In this document: positions 16,662 through 25,739 of the stretch, piece after piece | Position numbering within the stretch: position 1 is the first letter of the stretch | Layout of the letters: each line of letters opens with the position of its first letter | DNA from: Planctomycetota bacterium | GTDB taxonomy: Bacteria; Planctomycetota; Phycisphaerae; Phycisphaerales; SM1A02 | Direction: 5' to 3' | DNA: 64,000 nucleotides | NCBI GenBank assembly: GCA_016872835.1 | Contig: VGYX01000004.1 | Location: forward strand, 96,332 to 160,331 | The notes under the pieces: model-generated | What the model was told of the DNA's origin: nothing | What the model saw: only the letters and a program-made list of their open reading frames with translations | The model's database searches: none | Position numbers and translations under genes: made by a program

Positions 16662-17650
16662 GCGCGCTGCGAGAGATCGAGTTCCGTGACGCCCTTCGCG
16701 AGGCCATGACCGAGGAGATGCGCCGCGATCAGCGCGTGTTCCTCCTCGGCGAGGAAGTTGCGCACTACAACGGCGCCTACAAGGTGAGCAAGGGCATGCT
16801 GGACGAATTCGGCCCGCGACGCATCATCGACACCCCGATCAGCGAGAGCGGCTTCGCCGGCCTCGCGATTGGCGCGGCGATGCAGGGCCTTCGACCCATC
16901 GTGGAGTTCATGAGCTGGTCGTTCAGCCTCGTGGCGGCCGACCCGATCCTGAACAACGCGCCCAAGATGCTCTACATGAGCGGCGGCCAGTTCGGCTGCC
17001 CGGTCGTGTTCCGCGGCAACGACGGCGCGGGCGGCCAGCTCGGCAGCACGCACAGCTGGTGTGTGGAGGGCATGTACAGCAACGTGCCCGGCCTGAAGAT
17101 GGCCATTCCGGCCACGCCCGACGACGCCAAGGGCCTGCTGAAGACCGCGATCCGCGACGACGATCCCGTGTTCTTTCTGGAGAGCGAGCGCATGCTCGGC
17201 ATGAAGGGCCATGTGCCGGAGGGCGAGGAGATCCTGGTGCCGTTCGGCCAGGGCCGCATCCGCCGCGCCGGCGCCGATTGCACCATCGCGACATGGGGCC
17301 GTCCGGTGCACTTCGCGCTTGAGGCCGCCGAGGCCCTTGCGAAGGAAGGCATCGACTGCGAGGTGATCGACCTGCGCACGATCCGGCCGCTCGACATCGG
17401 CAGCGTGGTGCGCAGCGTGAAGAAGACCAGCACCTGCGTGGTGGTCGACCAGAGCTGGAGTTTCGGCAGCCCGGGCAGCGAGCTTGCCGCCCAGGTGCAC
17501 AAGCACTGCTTCGACGACCTCGACAACTTCGTGCATCGCGTGCACACCGCCGACGTGCCTGCGCCCTACGCGTACAACCTGGAGCAGGAGTACCTGCCCA
17601 ACGCCCGCAAGATCTGCGAGGCCGTGCGCGCCGCCACCTACAACGCCTGA
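16658..17650 (+). CDS. pdhB: Pyruvate dehydrogenase E1 component, beta subunit
   Basis: A 330-residue partner of E1alpha in the heterotetrameric E1 enzyme. It supplies the other half of the ThDP site and the E2-binding surface. Family stretches include LGEEVAHYNGAYKVSKGM, DTPISESGFAGLAIGAAM and RGNDGAGGQLGSTHS, with a transketolase C-terminal domain (VIDLRTIRPLD). The start is GTG at 16658 in a GTGA overlap with the E1alpha stop, indicating translational coupling. E2 follows 17 bp downstream. Confidence 0.92.
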   Translation: MSALREIEFRDALREAMTEEMRRDQRVFLLGEEVAHYNGAYKVSKGMLDEFGPRRIIDTPISESGFAGLAIGAAMQGLRPIVEFMSWSFSLVAADPILNNAPKMLYMSGGQFGCPVVFRGNDGAGGQLGSTHSWCVEGMYSNVPGLKMAIPATPDDAKGLLKTAIRDDDPVFFLESERMLGMKGHVPEGEEILVPFGQGRIRRAGADCTIATWGRPVHFALEAAEALAKEGIDCEVIDLRTIRPLDIGSVVRSVKKTSTCVVVDQSWSFGSPGSELAAQVHKHCFDDLDNFVHRVHTADVPAPYAYNLEQEYLPNARKICEAVRAATYNA

Positions 17651-17667
17651 GCAGCAAGGAAGCGCCC

Positions 17668-19002
17668 ATGCCCATCTCCGTCACCATGCCGCGGCTCTCC
17701 GACACCATGGAGGCCGGCACCATCGTGCGCTGGAACGTCAAGGAAGGCGACGAGGTCACCAGCGGCCAGGTCGTGGCCGACATCGAGACTGACAAGGCCA
17801 CCATGGAGATGCCCGTCTTCGACGACGGCCGCATCGCGAAGTTGCTTGTGCCCGCGGGCCAGAGCGTGAAGGTGGGAACGCAGATCGCCGTGATCGCCGA
17901 GGAAGGCGAGGATCTCTCCGTCGCGGCCAGTGGTGGTGGAGTGGCGGCGCCGAAGGCGGTACCGGCCGCGAAGCCTGCCCCCGCACCGGTGCCTGTGGCG
18001 TCGGCACCCGCGGCGAAGTCCGCGGACGAGGACGAGACCGTGACCGTGGGCGGCCAGCGCATTCGCGTGAGCCCCGTGGCGCGTCGCATGGCCGAGGAGG
18101 CGGGCATTCCGCTTTCGTCGCTCAAGGGAAGCGGCCCCGGTGGACGCATCATCAAGCGCGACGTGCAGACCGCGATGGAGAACGCCTCGGCGCGTCCGGC
18201 GGTGCCCTTCGCGCAGGTCGCGGCGCCCGCTGCGCAGGCTCTCGCCGTGCCGGTGGCACCCGCCACCACGCGCGTGTCGGGTGGCCTGGTGATGGCTGGC
18301 CTCGAGAGCGAGCGTGTGGCCGTCAGCGGCATGCGCCAGACCATCGCGCGCCGTCTGGTCGAGAGCAAGACCACCATTCCTCACTATCAGGTCAGCATGC
18401 GCTTCGAGCTCGACCGGCTCATGGCCATGCGCGAGCAGCTCAACACCGAGCTGGCCGAGACCGGCATCAAGCTCAGCGTGAACGACTTCATCGTGCGCGG
18501 CTGCGCGCTGGCGATGGCGCGTCACCCCTACGTGAACGCCAGCTGGGCGGGCGACGCGATCGCCGTGCACAAGCAGGTGAACGTGGGCGTGGCCGTGGCG
18601 CTGGACGAGTCGAAGGGTGGCGGTCTGGTGGTGGCGGTGATCCGCGACGCCGACCGCAAGAGCCTTCGCACGATCAGTTCCGAGGCGAAGACGCTCGGCG
18701 AGAAGGCACGCACCCGCGGCCTCTCGGCCGAGGACATGGCCGACAGCACCTTCACCGTGAGCAATCTGGGCATGTTTGGCGTGGAGCACTTCACGGCGAT
18801 CATCAATCCGCCCAACAGCGCGATCCTCGCCTGTGGCGCGGCGCTCAAGCAGCCCGTGGTGCGCAACGACGAGCTCACGATCGGCTTCGAGATGACCGCG
18901 ACGCTGTCGAGCGACCACCGCGTGATCGACGGGGCCATGGCCGCCCGCTGGCTCAAGGAGCTGAAGGGCCTGCTCGAGAATCCGGCCACGCTGCTGGTCT
19001 GA
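17668..19002 (+). CDS. pdhC: Dihydrolipoamide acetyltransferase (E2) of the pyruvate dehydrogenase complex
   Basis: A 444-residue core enzyme of the complex. It has an N-terminal lipoyl domain with the lipoylated Lys43 in ETDKATME, an Ala/Pro-rich linker, and a peripheral-subunit-binding domain (RVSPVARRMAEEAGI to GGRIIKRDV) that docks E1/E3. A second linker leads to the catalytic acyltransferase domain ending in SSDHRVIDGA (His417, Asp421). One lipoyl domain only. No E3 (dihydrolipoamide dehydrogenase) gene follows, so E3 must be encoded elsewhere. A strong terminator begins 28 bp after the stop. Confidence 0.93.
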   Translation: MPISVTMPRLSDTMEAGTIVRWNVKEGDEVTSGQVVADIETDKATMEMPVFDDGRIAKLLVPAGQSVKVGTQIAVIAEEGEDLSVAASGGGVAAPKAVPAAKPAPAPVPVASAPAAKSADEDETVTVGGQRIRVSPVARRMAEEAGIPLSSLKGSGPGGRIIKRDVQTAMENASARPAVPFAQVAAPAAQALAVPVAPATTRVSGGLVMAGLESERVAVSGMRQTIARRLVESKTTIPHYQVSMRFELDRLMAMREQLNTELAETGIKLSVNDFIVRGCALAMARHPYVNASWAGDAIAVHKQVNVGVAVALDESKGGGLVVAVIRDADRKSLRTISSEAKTLGEKARTRGLSAEDMADSTFTVSNLGMFGVEHFTAIINPPNSAILACGAALKQPVVRNDELTIGFEMTATLSSDHRVIDGAMAARWLKELKGLLENPATLLV

Positions 19003-19021
19003 CGGGCGGACGCAAGACTGA

Positions 19022-19064
19022 AAAATGAACGAGGCCCACGGCCAAGCCGTGGGCCTCGATTGTT
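19022..19064. terminator. Bidirectional intrinsic terminator between pdhC and ftsH
   Basis: A perfect 12-bp inverted repeat, 19031-19042 and 19046-19057, with a CAA loop. It is followed rightward by ATTGTTT and leftward (minus strand) by a T5 tract (A5 at 19021-19025 on the plus strand). It can end both the pyruvate dehydrogenase transcript and the convergent bamD-lptE-ftsH transcript. Confidence 0.85.
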
Positions 19065-19080
19065 TCCCGAGTGCGAGGGA

Positions 19081-21138
<2,058 letters not shown>

Positions 21139-21143
21139 CGGGT

Positions 21144-21650
21144 TCACCAATCGGCCTGCAAGTTGGCCACAATGTCATCGGCAAGGCTCTGCACGGCCTG
21201 ATAGCGGGCAAGATCCAGAGGCTCGGCCTGCGGGCGGCTCGCGACCACGGTGCCGCTGCTGGCGAAACCGTTGCGCGCGATGATGGGCTTGCCGGTCCGC
21301 ATGTCGATCCATTCCCAGTCCACCGTGACGGTGCAACCGAGTTCCTCGGTCAGTCCGGTGCCCAGACTCTGGCTGATCTGGCGCAGGTTCACGGCCGTCA
21401 CCTTGCCACGCAGCACGGTGTCCGCCGTTCCCTCGCCAACGATGGCGTAGGGGCTCGATTGTTGCAGACGCTTCTGGAGCGCCTCGGTCAATTGGTAGCC
21501 CACCTGGCGATCGTAGGTCGAGTTCTGGAAGATCGGTACCGCGATCGAGCGGTATTTCGTCGGATGCAGCGTGCCGGCTTTGAAGCCTTTCGCGCCCGAG
21601 CACGCGGCCAGCAGCGCCAGCACGGCGCAGATCAGGAACCGCCCGGTCAT
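21144..21650 (-). CDS. lptE: LptE-like lipoprotein (LPS assembly)
   Basis: A 168-residue lipoprotein. The signal ends in a canonical lipobox LAAC with Cys17 as the lipidated residue. The mature part shows the LptE/SIMPL-like layout: RSIAVPIFQNSTYDRQVGYQLTEAL, a helix, and strand pairs VLRGKVTAVNL and GCTVTVDWEWID. LptE plugs the LptD outer-membrane translocon that inserts lipopolysaccharide. The start overlaps the bamD stop by 4 bases and ftsH follows immediately. Assignment rests on fold-level resemblance and the bamD neighbour. Planctomycete members of this family are not well characterised. Confidence 0.65.
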   Translation of the reverse strand: MTGRFLICAVLALLAACSGAKGFKAGTLHPTKYRSIAVPIFQNSTYDRQVGYQLTEALQKRLQQSSPYAIVGEGTADTVLRGKVTAVNLRQISQSLGTGLTEELGCTVTVDWEWIDMRTGKPIIARNGFASSGTVVASRPQAEPLDLARYQAVQSLADDIVANLQADW

Positions 21651-22798
21651 GGCGAGGCTCCGGCGGGTGGAGCGGGGTTCGCGTCGGCGGGCGCAGTGGC
21701 GCCCGGCACCGGTTGCGCGGGGGTCTCGGGAGCGGTCGCCGGCAGCGGTGTCTCGGGAGCGGGTGCGATGCCGGGCGGATCCGCCGGGCCCTCGGTTCCC
21801 ACGATCGCCTTGCGAAGCGCTGCGTAGTCCGGGCAATTTTTCAGGATGCTGTGGGGCAACTGGTCCAGGATCGTCTGGATCTCGCGCAGCGCCTGGATGG
21901 CGGCGATCGAGTTCGGGTACTTGCGCACGAGAGCGCGGATCATCAGCTCGGCGGCGATCCAGTCGTTCACCTTCACGTACCAGTCCGACTGCGTCTTCAG
22001 GCGTGCCGCTTCGCTCTCGTAGATGCGAACCAGCAGCGCGTCGGCGCCGATCTTCTGCGCCACCGCAGGCTCGTCGGACTGCAGCTGCTTCAGCTTGGCA
22101 GTCGCCTCCTGCAGGCCCTGGCCCTCGAACTCCGGACCCTTGAACTGCGCGTAATACGCGTAGATCAGTCGAAGGCGAGCCTTCACCACCTGTCGTGAGC
22201 GCGGGTAGTTCTGCGTGAACAGGTCGTAGGCGTCGGCCGCCAGCGGCATGTCGCGAATCCGAAAATAGTAGTCCGCAAGCTCCATGCCGGCTCGTTCGGC
22301 CAACTCGCTGCCCGGCAGGCGCTCCTGAATCCGGATCAGGATCTCCTGACCGTCGTCGCCAGCCTCGAGCACGCGAAAGGTCCCAAGGAACCGCTTGCGC
22401 AGGCCATGCACATAGGCGCGCGCGATCTCGAACTCGCGCTCCAGCGCCGGAATGAACACCGTGGTGGTGGCGTAGCGGCGGGCGATCTCCTCGTAGGAAA
22501 AGAGGGCCTGCCACTCGTTGTCCATGGCCAGATCGGCGTCGCCCTTGATCAGGAGGGCGTCCGGGCGCGCCTTCGCGAGGGGGTTCTGATCCAGAAAGGT
22601 GGTGGCCAGGGTGTAGGCGCGCTGCGGCTCGCCGTTGGCAAGGGCCAGACGCGCCTGCTGCAGCATGGGATCCAGCGTGGTGGGCCCGGGTGTCGGCTTC
22701 CACTGGTCGAAGTCGTCGAGCGTGTACTCCGTCTGGGCCCGCGCATGGCCAGTCGCCACCGCCAGGGTCAGAAGCAGGGGAAGGAGCGGGATCCGCAC
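21647..22798 (-). CDS. bamD: Outer membrane assembly lipoprotein BamD-like TPR protein
   Basis: A 383-residue exported protein with an N-terminal signal (RIPLLPLLLTLAVATGHARAQ) and about five TPR-like helical pairs, including LALANGEPQRAYTLA, DNEWQALFSYEEIARRYA and MPLAADAYDLFTQNYPRS. This fits BamD/YfiO of the outer-membrane beta-barrel assembly machine. The C-terminal 55 residues are Pro/Ala-rich and probably disordered. No obvious lipobox Cys follows the signal, unlike proteobacterial BamD. The GTG start at 22798 is preferred because a TACCAT hexamer at 22806-22811 lies 7 bases upstream. It is coupled to lptE by ATGA. Confidence 0.7.
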   Translation of the reverse strand: MRIPLLPLLLTLAVATGHARAQTEYTLDDFDQWKPTPGPTTLDPMLQQARLALANGEPQRAYTLATTFLDQNPLAKARPDALLIKGDADLAMDNEWQALFSYEEIARRYATTTVFIPALEREFEIARAYVHGLRKRFLGTFRVLEAGDDGQEILIRIQERLPGSELAERAGMELADYYFRIRDMPLAADAYDLFTQNYPRSRQVVKARLRLIYAYYAQFKGPEFEGQGLQEATAKLKQLQSDEPAVAQKIGADALLVRIYESEAARLKTQSDWYVKVNDWIAAELMIRALVRKYPNSIAAIQALREIQTILDQLPHSILKNCPDYAALRKAIVGTEGPADPPGIAPAPETPLPATAPETPAQPVPGATAPADANPAPPAGASP

Positions 22799-22875
22799 GG
22801 GGGGGATGGTACCGATCGGCGTCCCTCGGGATGGGTCCGGAAGCCATGAAACGATTGGCGAAGAGGGCCCCCGGA

Positions 22876-22910
22876 TGCCGATGATCGAAGGTCGGCATGG
22901 ATGCCGACCG
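22876..22910. promoter_or_regulatory. Palindrome with an extra half-site in the bamD/fliO divergent region
   Basis: A perfect 9-bp inverted repeat, 22891-22899 (GGTCGGCAT) and 22902-22910 (ATGCCGACC), is separated by GG. A third copy of the ATGCCGA half-site lies at 22876-22882. It sits between the divergent bamD and fliO operons, about 40 bp before the chosen fliO start. It looks like a binding site for a dimeric regulator, though which operon it serves is not evident. Confidence 0.45.
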
Positions 22911-22950
22911 AGCCAGCGGTGTGCTGGCCGTTTTGATCGAGGGCCCAGCC

Positions 22951-23376
22951 ATGGATCGGCGCCTGCCCACCAGAGCGAGCATGCTCGTGTTCCGTTGTAC
23001 CTGTGTCGCAGGCGCGATGTCGCTTGGGAGTGCGGCACTGGCGATGGATCCGGAGGCCCAGGTGGTGTCGATGCATGCGGCTGCACCGTCCGATGTGAGC
23101 GCTGGAGCGTGGATTCCGCTGCTGGTCTGTCTGGTCGCGGGGTTGGTCGCGGCGTTCGCGCTGGTGCGGCGCGCTCAGCGACTCCAGCGGCGGCCCTCCT
23201 CGGGTATTCAGGTCATGGATCGCACCCAGATGGGTCGAGGTCGATCGCTCTCGCTGGTGCGGGTCGGTGATCGTGTGGTGCTGGTGGGCGAGAGCGCGCA
23301 GGGATTCCAGCGTCTGGCCGAGTTCAGCGCCGACGCCCCCGAAGCGCCCGCAGCCCTTCGGAGGCTCGCGTCGTGA
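22951..23376 (+). CDS. fliO: Flagellar biosynthesis protein FliO
   Basis: A 141-residue protein at the head of the flagellar type III export operon. FliO is a small bitopic protein that helps assemble the FliP ring. It has an N-terminal signal-like segment, one strong transmembrane helix (WIPLLVCLVAGLVAAFALV) and a cytoplasmic tail with RSLSLVRVGDRVVLVGES, the FliO signature. The start is uncertain: ATG at 22897 would place the initiation site inside the palindrome at 22891-22910, and ATG at 22951 gives a good signal. The stop overlaps the fliP GTG by 4 bases. Confidence 0.75.
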   Translation: MDRRLPTRASMLVFRCTCVAGAMSLGSAALAMDPEAQVVSMHAAAPSDVSAGAWIPLLVCLVAGLVAAFALVRRAQRLQRRPSSGIQVMDRTQMGRGRSLSLVRVGDRVVLVGESAQGFQRLAEFSADAPEAPAALRRLAS

Positions 23377-24062
23377 TCGCCTCCGTGCCCGCAGGCATCG
23401 AGACGGGCGCGCAATGGGCCGCCACGGCGCTGGCGGTCACGCTGTTGCCTGCCGGCCTTGCGCTCTGCACGTGCTTCCCTCGCATGCTGGTCACGCTCGG
23501 GATCTTGCGGCAGGGGCTGGGGCTCGGTTCGGTGCCCGGTGGACTCGTGATGACGGGGCTCGCCGCGGCGCTCACCTTCGCTTCCATGGGGCCCACGCTG
23601 GATGCGGCGTGGCGCGGCGGGCTTGCCAGTCTTGCGGCCGGCAACTCCAAGGATCCATCAGCCTCGCTGCGCGGGGCCGAGACGCCGTTGCGTACGTTCA
23701 TGTTCGACCAGTTGGAACGCTCCGGCGGCGGATCCACGCTGGCCACGGTCCTGCGGGCGAAGGGACAGGCGATCGATCCCGCCGCGCCGCCATCGCGGCG
23801 TGACATCGACACGATGACCTTGCTGCCCGCGTACGCGCTGAACGAACTGCGCGTGGCGTGCATGCTCGGCTTCAAGTTGCTGCTGCCGTTCCTTGCGATC
23901 GATCTTGCGGTGGCCGCCACGCTGGCGAGCCTCGGCATGTTCATGACGCCACCCACGCTCGTCAGCCTTCCGCTGAAGCTGATGCTGTTCGTCGCGGTCG
24001 ATGGGTGGGCGCTGGTCTCCTCGGGTCTGGTCACGGGCGTCACGGGAGGCACGGCCACATGA
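23373..24062 (+). CDS. fliP: Flagellar export gate protein FliP
   Basis: A 229-residue polytopic protein forming the core of the export gate (FliP5-FliQ4-FliR1). Conserved parts are MLVTLGILRQGLG in the second helix region, LRTFMFDQ, NELRVACMLGFKLLLPFLAIDL, and the C-terminal PPTLVSLPLKLMLFVAVDGW. No separate signal peptide is evident. The start is GTG in a GTGA overlap with fliO, and the end overlaps fliQ by ATGA. All core genes of the gate follow in the order P-Q-R. Confidence 0.92.
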   Translation: MIASVPAGIETGAQWAATALAVTLLPAGLALCTCFPRMLVTLGILRQGLGLGSVPGGLVMTGLAAALTFASMGPTLDAAWRGGLASLAAGNSKDPSASLRGAETPLRTFMFDQLERSGGGSTLATVLRAKGQAIDPAAPPSRRDIDTMTLLPAYALNELRVACMLGFKLLLPFLAIDLAVAATLASLGMFMTPPTLVSLPLKLMLFVAVDGWALVSSGLVTGVTGGTAT

Positions 24063-24313
24063 GCGACGCCGGAATGCTTGGACTTCTGCAGGCCGCTTTC
24101 GGCGTGGCGCTGGTGGTGGCCTTGCCGCTGCTGCTGCTTGCGCTTGGAACGGGCATCGTGTCGGGATTGCTGCAGTCGCTCGCGAACGTGCACGACGCCG
24201 CAGCGGGCTTCGCGCCAAGGTTGCTTGTGACGGCCGTGGGCGCACTTGCGCTGGCTGGCTGGATGACCGCCAAGATGATCGACTTTGCCATGCGCTGCTG
24301 GGGGAGCGCATGA
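24059..24313 (+). CDS. fliQ: Flagellar export gate protein FliQ
   Basis: An 84-residue protein with two transmembrane helices (about 10-40 and 55-78) that wraps around the FliP/FliR core. It has the normal FliQ size and hydropathy, with LPLLLLALGTGIVSGLLQSLANVHD matching the family's first helix and loop. It is coupled to fliP and fliR by 4-base ATGA overlaps at both ends. The identity is supported as much by position as by sequence, since FliQ is short and variable. Confidence 0.88.
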   Translation: MSDAGMLGLLQAAFGVALVVALPLLLLALGTGIVSGLLQSLANVHDAAAGFAPRLLVTAVGALALAGWMTAKMIDFAMRCWGSA

Positions 24314-25047
24314 GTGAGCAGGCGTGGATGGCCATGCTGCTGCCGGGAATGCCCGCGATGCTGCGCGCGGCGGGGGCGGCGCTGCTTGTGCCCGCCTTCA
24401 CGGGCATGCCGGGTTCCATGCGCGCCGGTCTGGTGCTGATCGCGGCGGTGGTCGCGTGGCCGATGGGCGCGGGAACCATGGTGCCCGCGGAGTCGCCGTG
24501 GCTCTGGGCCCCGCAGGAACTCGTGGTGGGCGCGATGGTCGGTGCCACGGCGGCGGCCGCGGCGAGCGGTCTTCGGCTCGCGGGCCGACTGATCGGTGAG
24601 CAGATGGGGCTTGGGCTTGGCGATGCGGCGCAGCCGGAAGCTGCGGAACCTGAGGGCAATGCGGCGGAAGCGACGCTGGGCTGGTGCTCGGCCGCCTGCT
24701 TTGTGGCGGTTGGAGGCATCGAGACCGTCGTGACCACCGCGGCGCGTGGACGCGAGGGCCAGGCGGCGTGGGGATTCGGGGCCGAGGGCATCGCATCGGC
24801 GCTTGACGCGGCATCGCAGCTGGCGCTTCGCGTGAGCCTTCCGGTGCTCGCGCTCACGATGGCGGGGGCCGCGATCGGAGGTGTGATCGTGCGATCGGCA
24901 CCCGGCGTGATGACGCTTGCGGGTGGTTTCGGCGTGCGCGCCGCGACGGGCCTTGGCATGCTTGCCGCGACCGCCGTTGGCGTGTGGGCCGCGCAGACCG
25001 AGCTGCTGCGCGGCGTTCTTGCGCGGCTGGCGGGAGGGGTGGCGTGA
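24310..25047 (+). CDS. fliR: Flagellar export gate protein FliR
   Basis: A 245-residue polytopic protein completing the FliPQR gate. N-terminal helices include LRAAGAALLVPAFTGMPGSMRAGL, typical of FliR. EQMGLGLGDAAQPE occupies the conserved loop before the central helices, which continue to a C-terminal amphipathic region ending in RGVLARLAGG. Slightly shorter than the usual 255-260 residues. Start ATG at 24310 overlaps the fliQ stop, and flhB begins with GTG overlapping the fliR stop. Confidence 0.9.
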   Translation: MSEQAWMAMLLPGMPAMLRAAGAALLVPAFTGMPGSMRAGLVLIAAVVAWPMGAGTMVPAESPWLWAPQELVVGAMVGATAAAAASGLRLAGRLIGEQMGLGLGDAAQPEAAEPEGNAAEATLGWCSAACFVAVGGIETVVTTAARGREGQAAWGFGAEGIASALDAASQLALRVSLPVLALTMAGAAIGGVIVRSAPGVMTLAGGFGVRAATGLGMLAATAVGVWAAQTELLRGVLARLAGGVA

Positions 25048-25739
25048 ACTTTCTGGGCGATGGAGAGGAGCGGCCGGTCGAGGCGTCGCCCGCGCGGCGA
25101 GCCCGTGCGATCGAGGACGGTCATGGGCCGCGCGCGCCGTGGCTGGCCTCGGCGGTGAGTGGACTGATCGCGCTTGGACTTCTTTCGCTGGCGGCGGGCC
25201 CGATCGCGATCGGTGCGAAGGGTTGGCTTCGTGGCTCACTGGCGGTGGATGCTTCAGCCGTGTCAGGAAGCGACTGGCGCGCGGCCGTGCTGCCGGCCTT
25301 GATCGCGACCTTGCTGGTCCTGGGTGCCGCGGCGGCTGCGCACGTGCTTGTGCACGGAGGCTGGACGCGGCTGCGCTCGTGGCGACCGATGCCGCGCACG
25401 CCCTTGGCGGCGCGCCTGCGATCGGTCTCCGCCGGATGGATCCTGGCGATCTCCGCGATCGTCGGCGGTGTGGTGGCGATCGTGCCATGGATCGCGGCGC
25501 TTCCATCGCTCGTGCATCGTCCGCTTGGCGACGCCCTCTGGGGCGCGACGCTGTTCGTGGGTGCAGGGGCCCTTGGAGCCTTGCTTGCGGCGCTCGTGCT
25601 CGGCTTCCTGCAGCTGCGATTGGCGATGCGTGCCTTCGATCGAACCCTCCGCATGACCCGATCCGACGCGCAGCGTGAGGATCGAGCCTCCGCTCCGCGC
25701 ATGCGCCGGGGCCCGATGGGCCGATGGAGGTTGGCGTGA
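25044..25739 (+). CDS. flhB: FlhB-like export switch protein lacking the C-terminal cytoplasmic domain
   Basis: A 231-residue protein in the flhB slot. The N-terminal ERPVEASPARRARAIEDGHGPR resembles the FlhB leader (EKTEEPTPKRLREAR-type), and four hydrophobic helices follow. After the last helix the sequence reaches the linker-like LRMTRSDAQRED and stops within 30 residues. Normal FlhB is about 350-380 residues and has a cytoplasmic domain with the autocleaving NPTH motif that switches substrate class. No such domain is present, and flhA starts in a GTGA overlap at the stop, so no frameshift remnant is available. The missing domain might be encoded elsewhere. The start is GTG at 25044 in overlap with fliR. 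Confidence 0.75.
   Translation: MNFLGDGEERPVEASPARRARAIEDGHGPRAPWLASAVSGLIALGLLSLAAGPIAIGAKGWLRGSLAVDASAVSGSDWRAAVLPALIATLLVLGAAAAAHVLVHGGWTRLRSWRPMPRTPLAARLRSVSAGWILAISAIVGGVVAIVPWIAALPSLVHRPLGDALWGATLFVGAGALGALLAALVLGFLQLRLAMRAFDRTLRMTRSDAQREDRASAPRMRRGPMGRWRLA

Noticed and set aside
22876..22883. GCCGATGA near 22879 as a possible sigma-28 -10 for the flagellar operon
   Set aside because: No TAAA-type -35 is found at the required distance, and export-gate genes are usually not sigma-28 dependent; the repeats fit an operator better.
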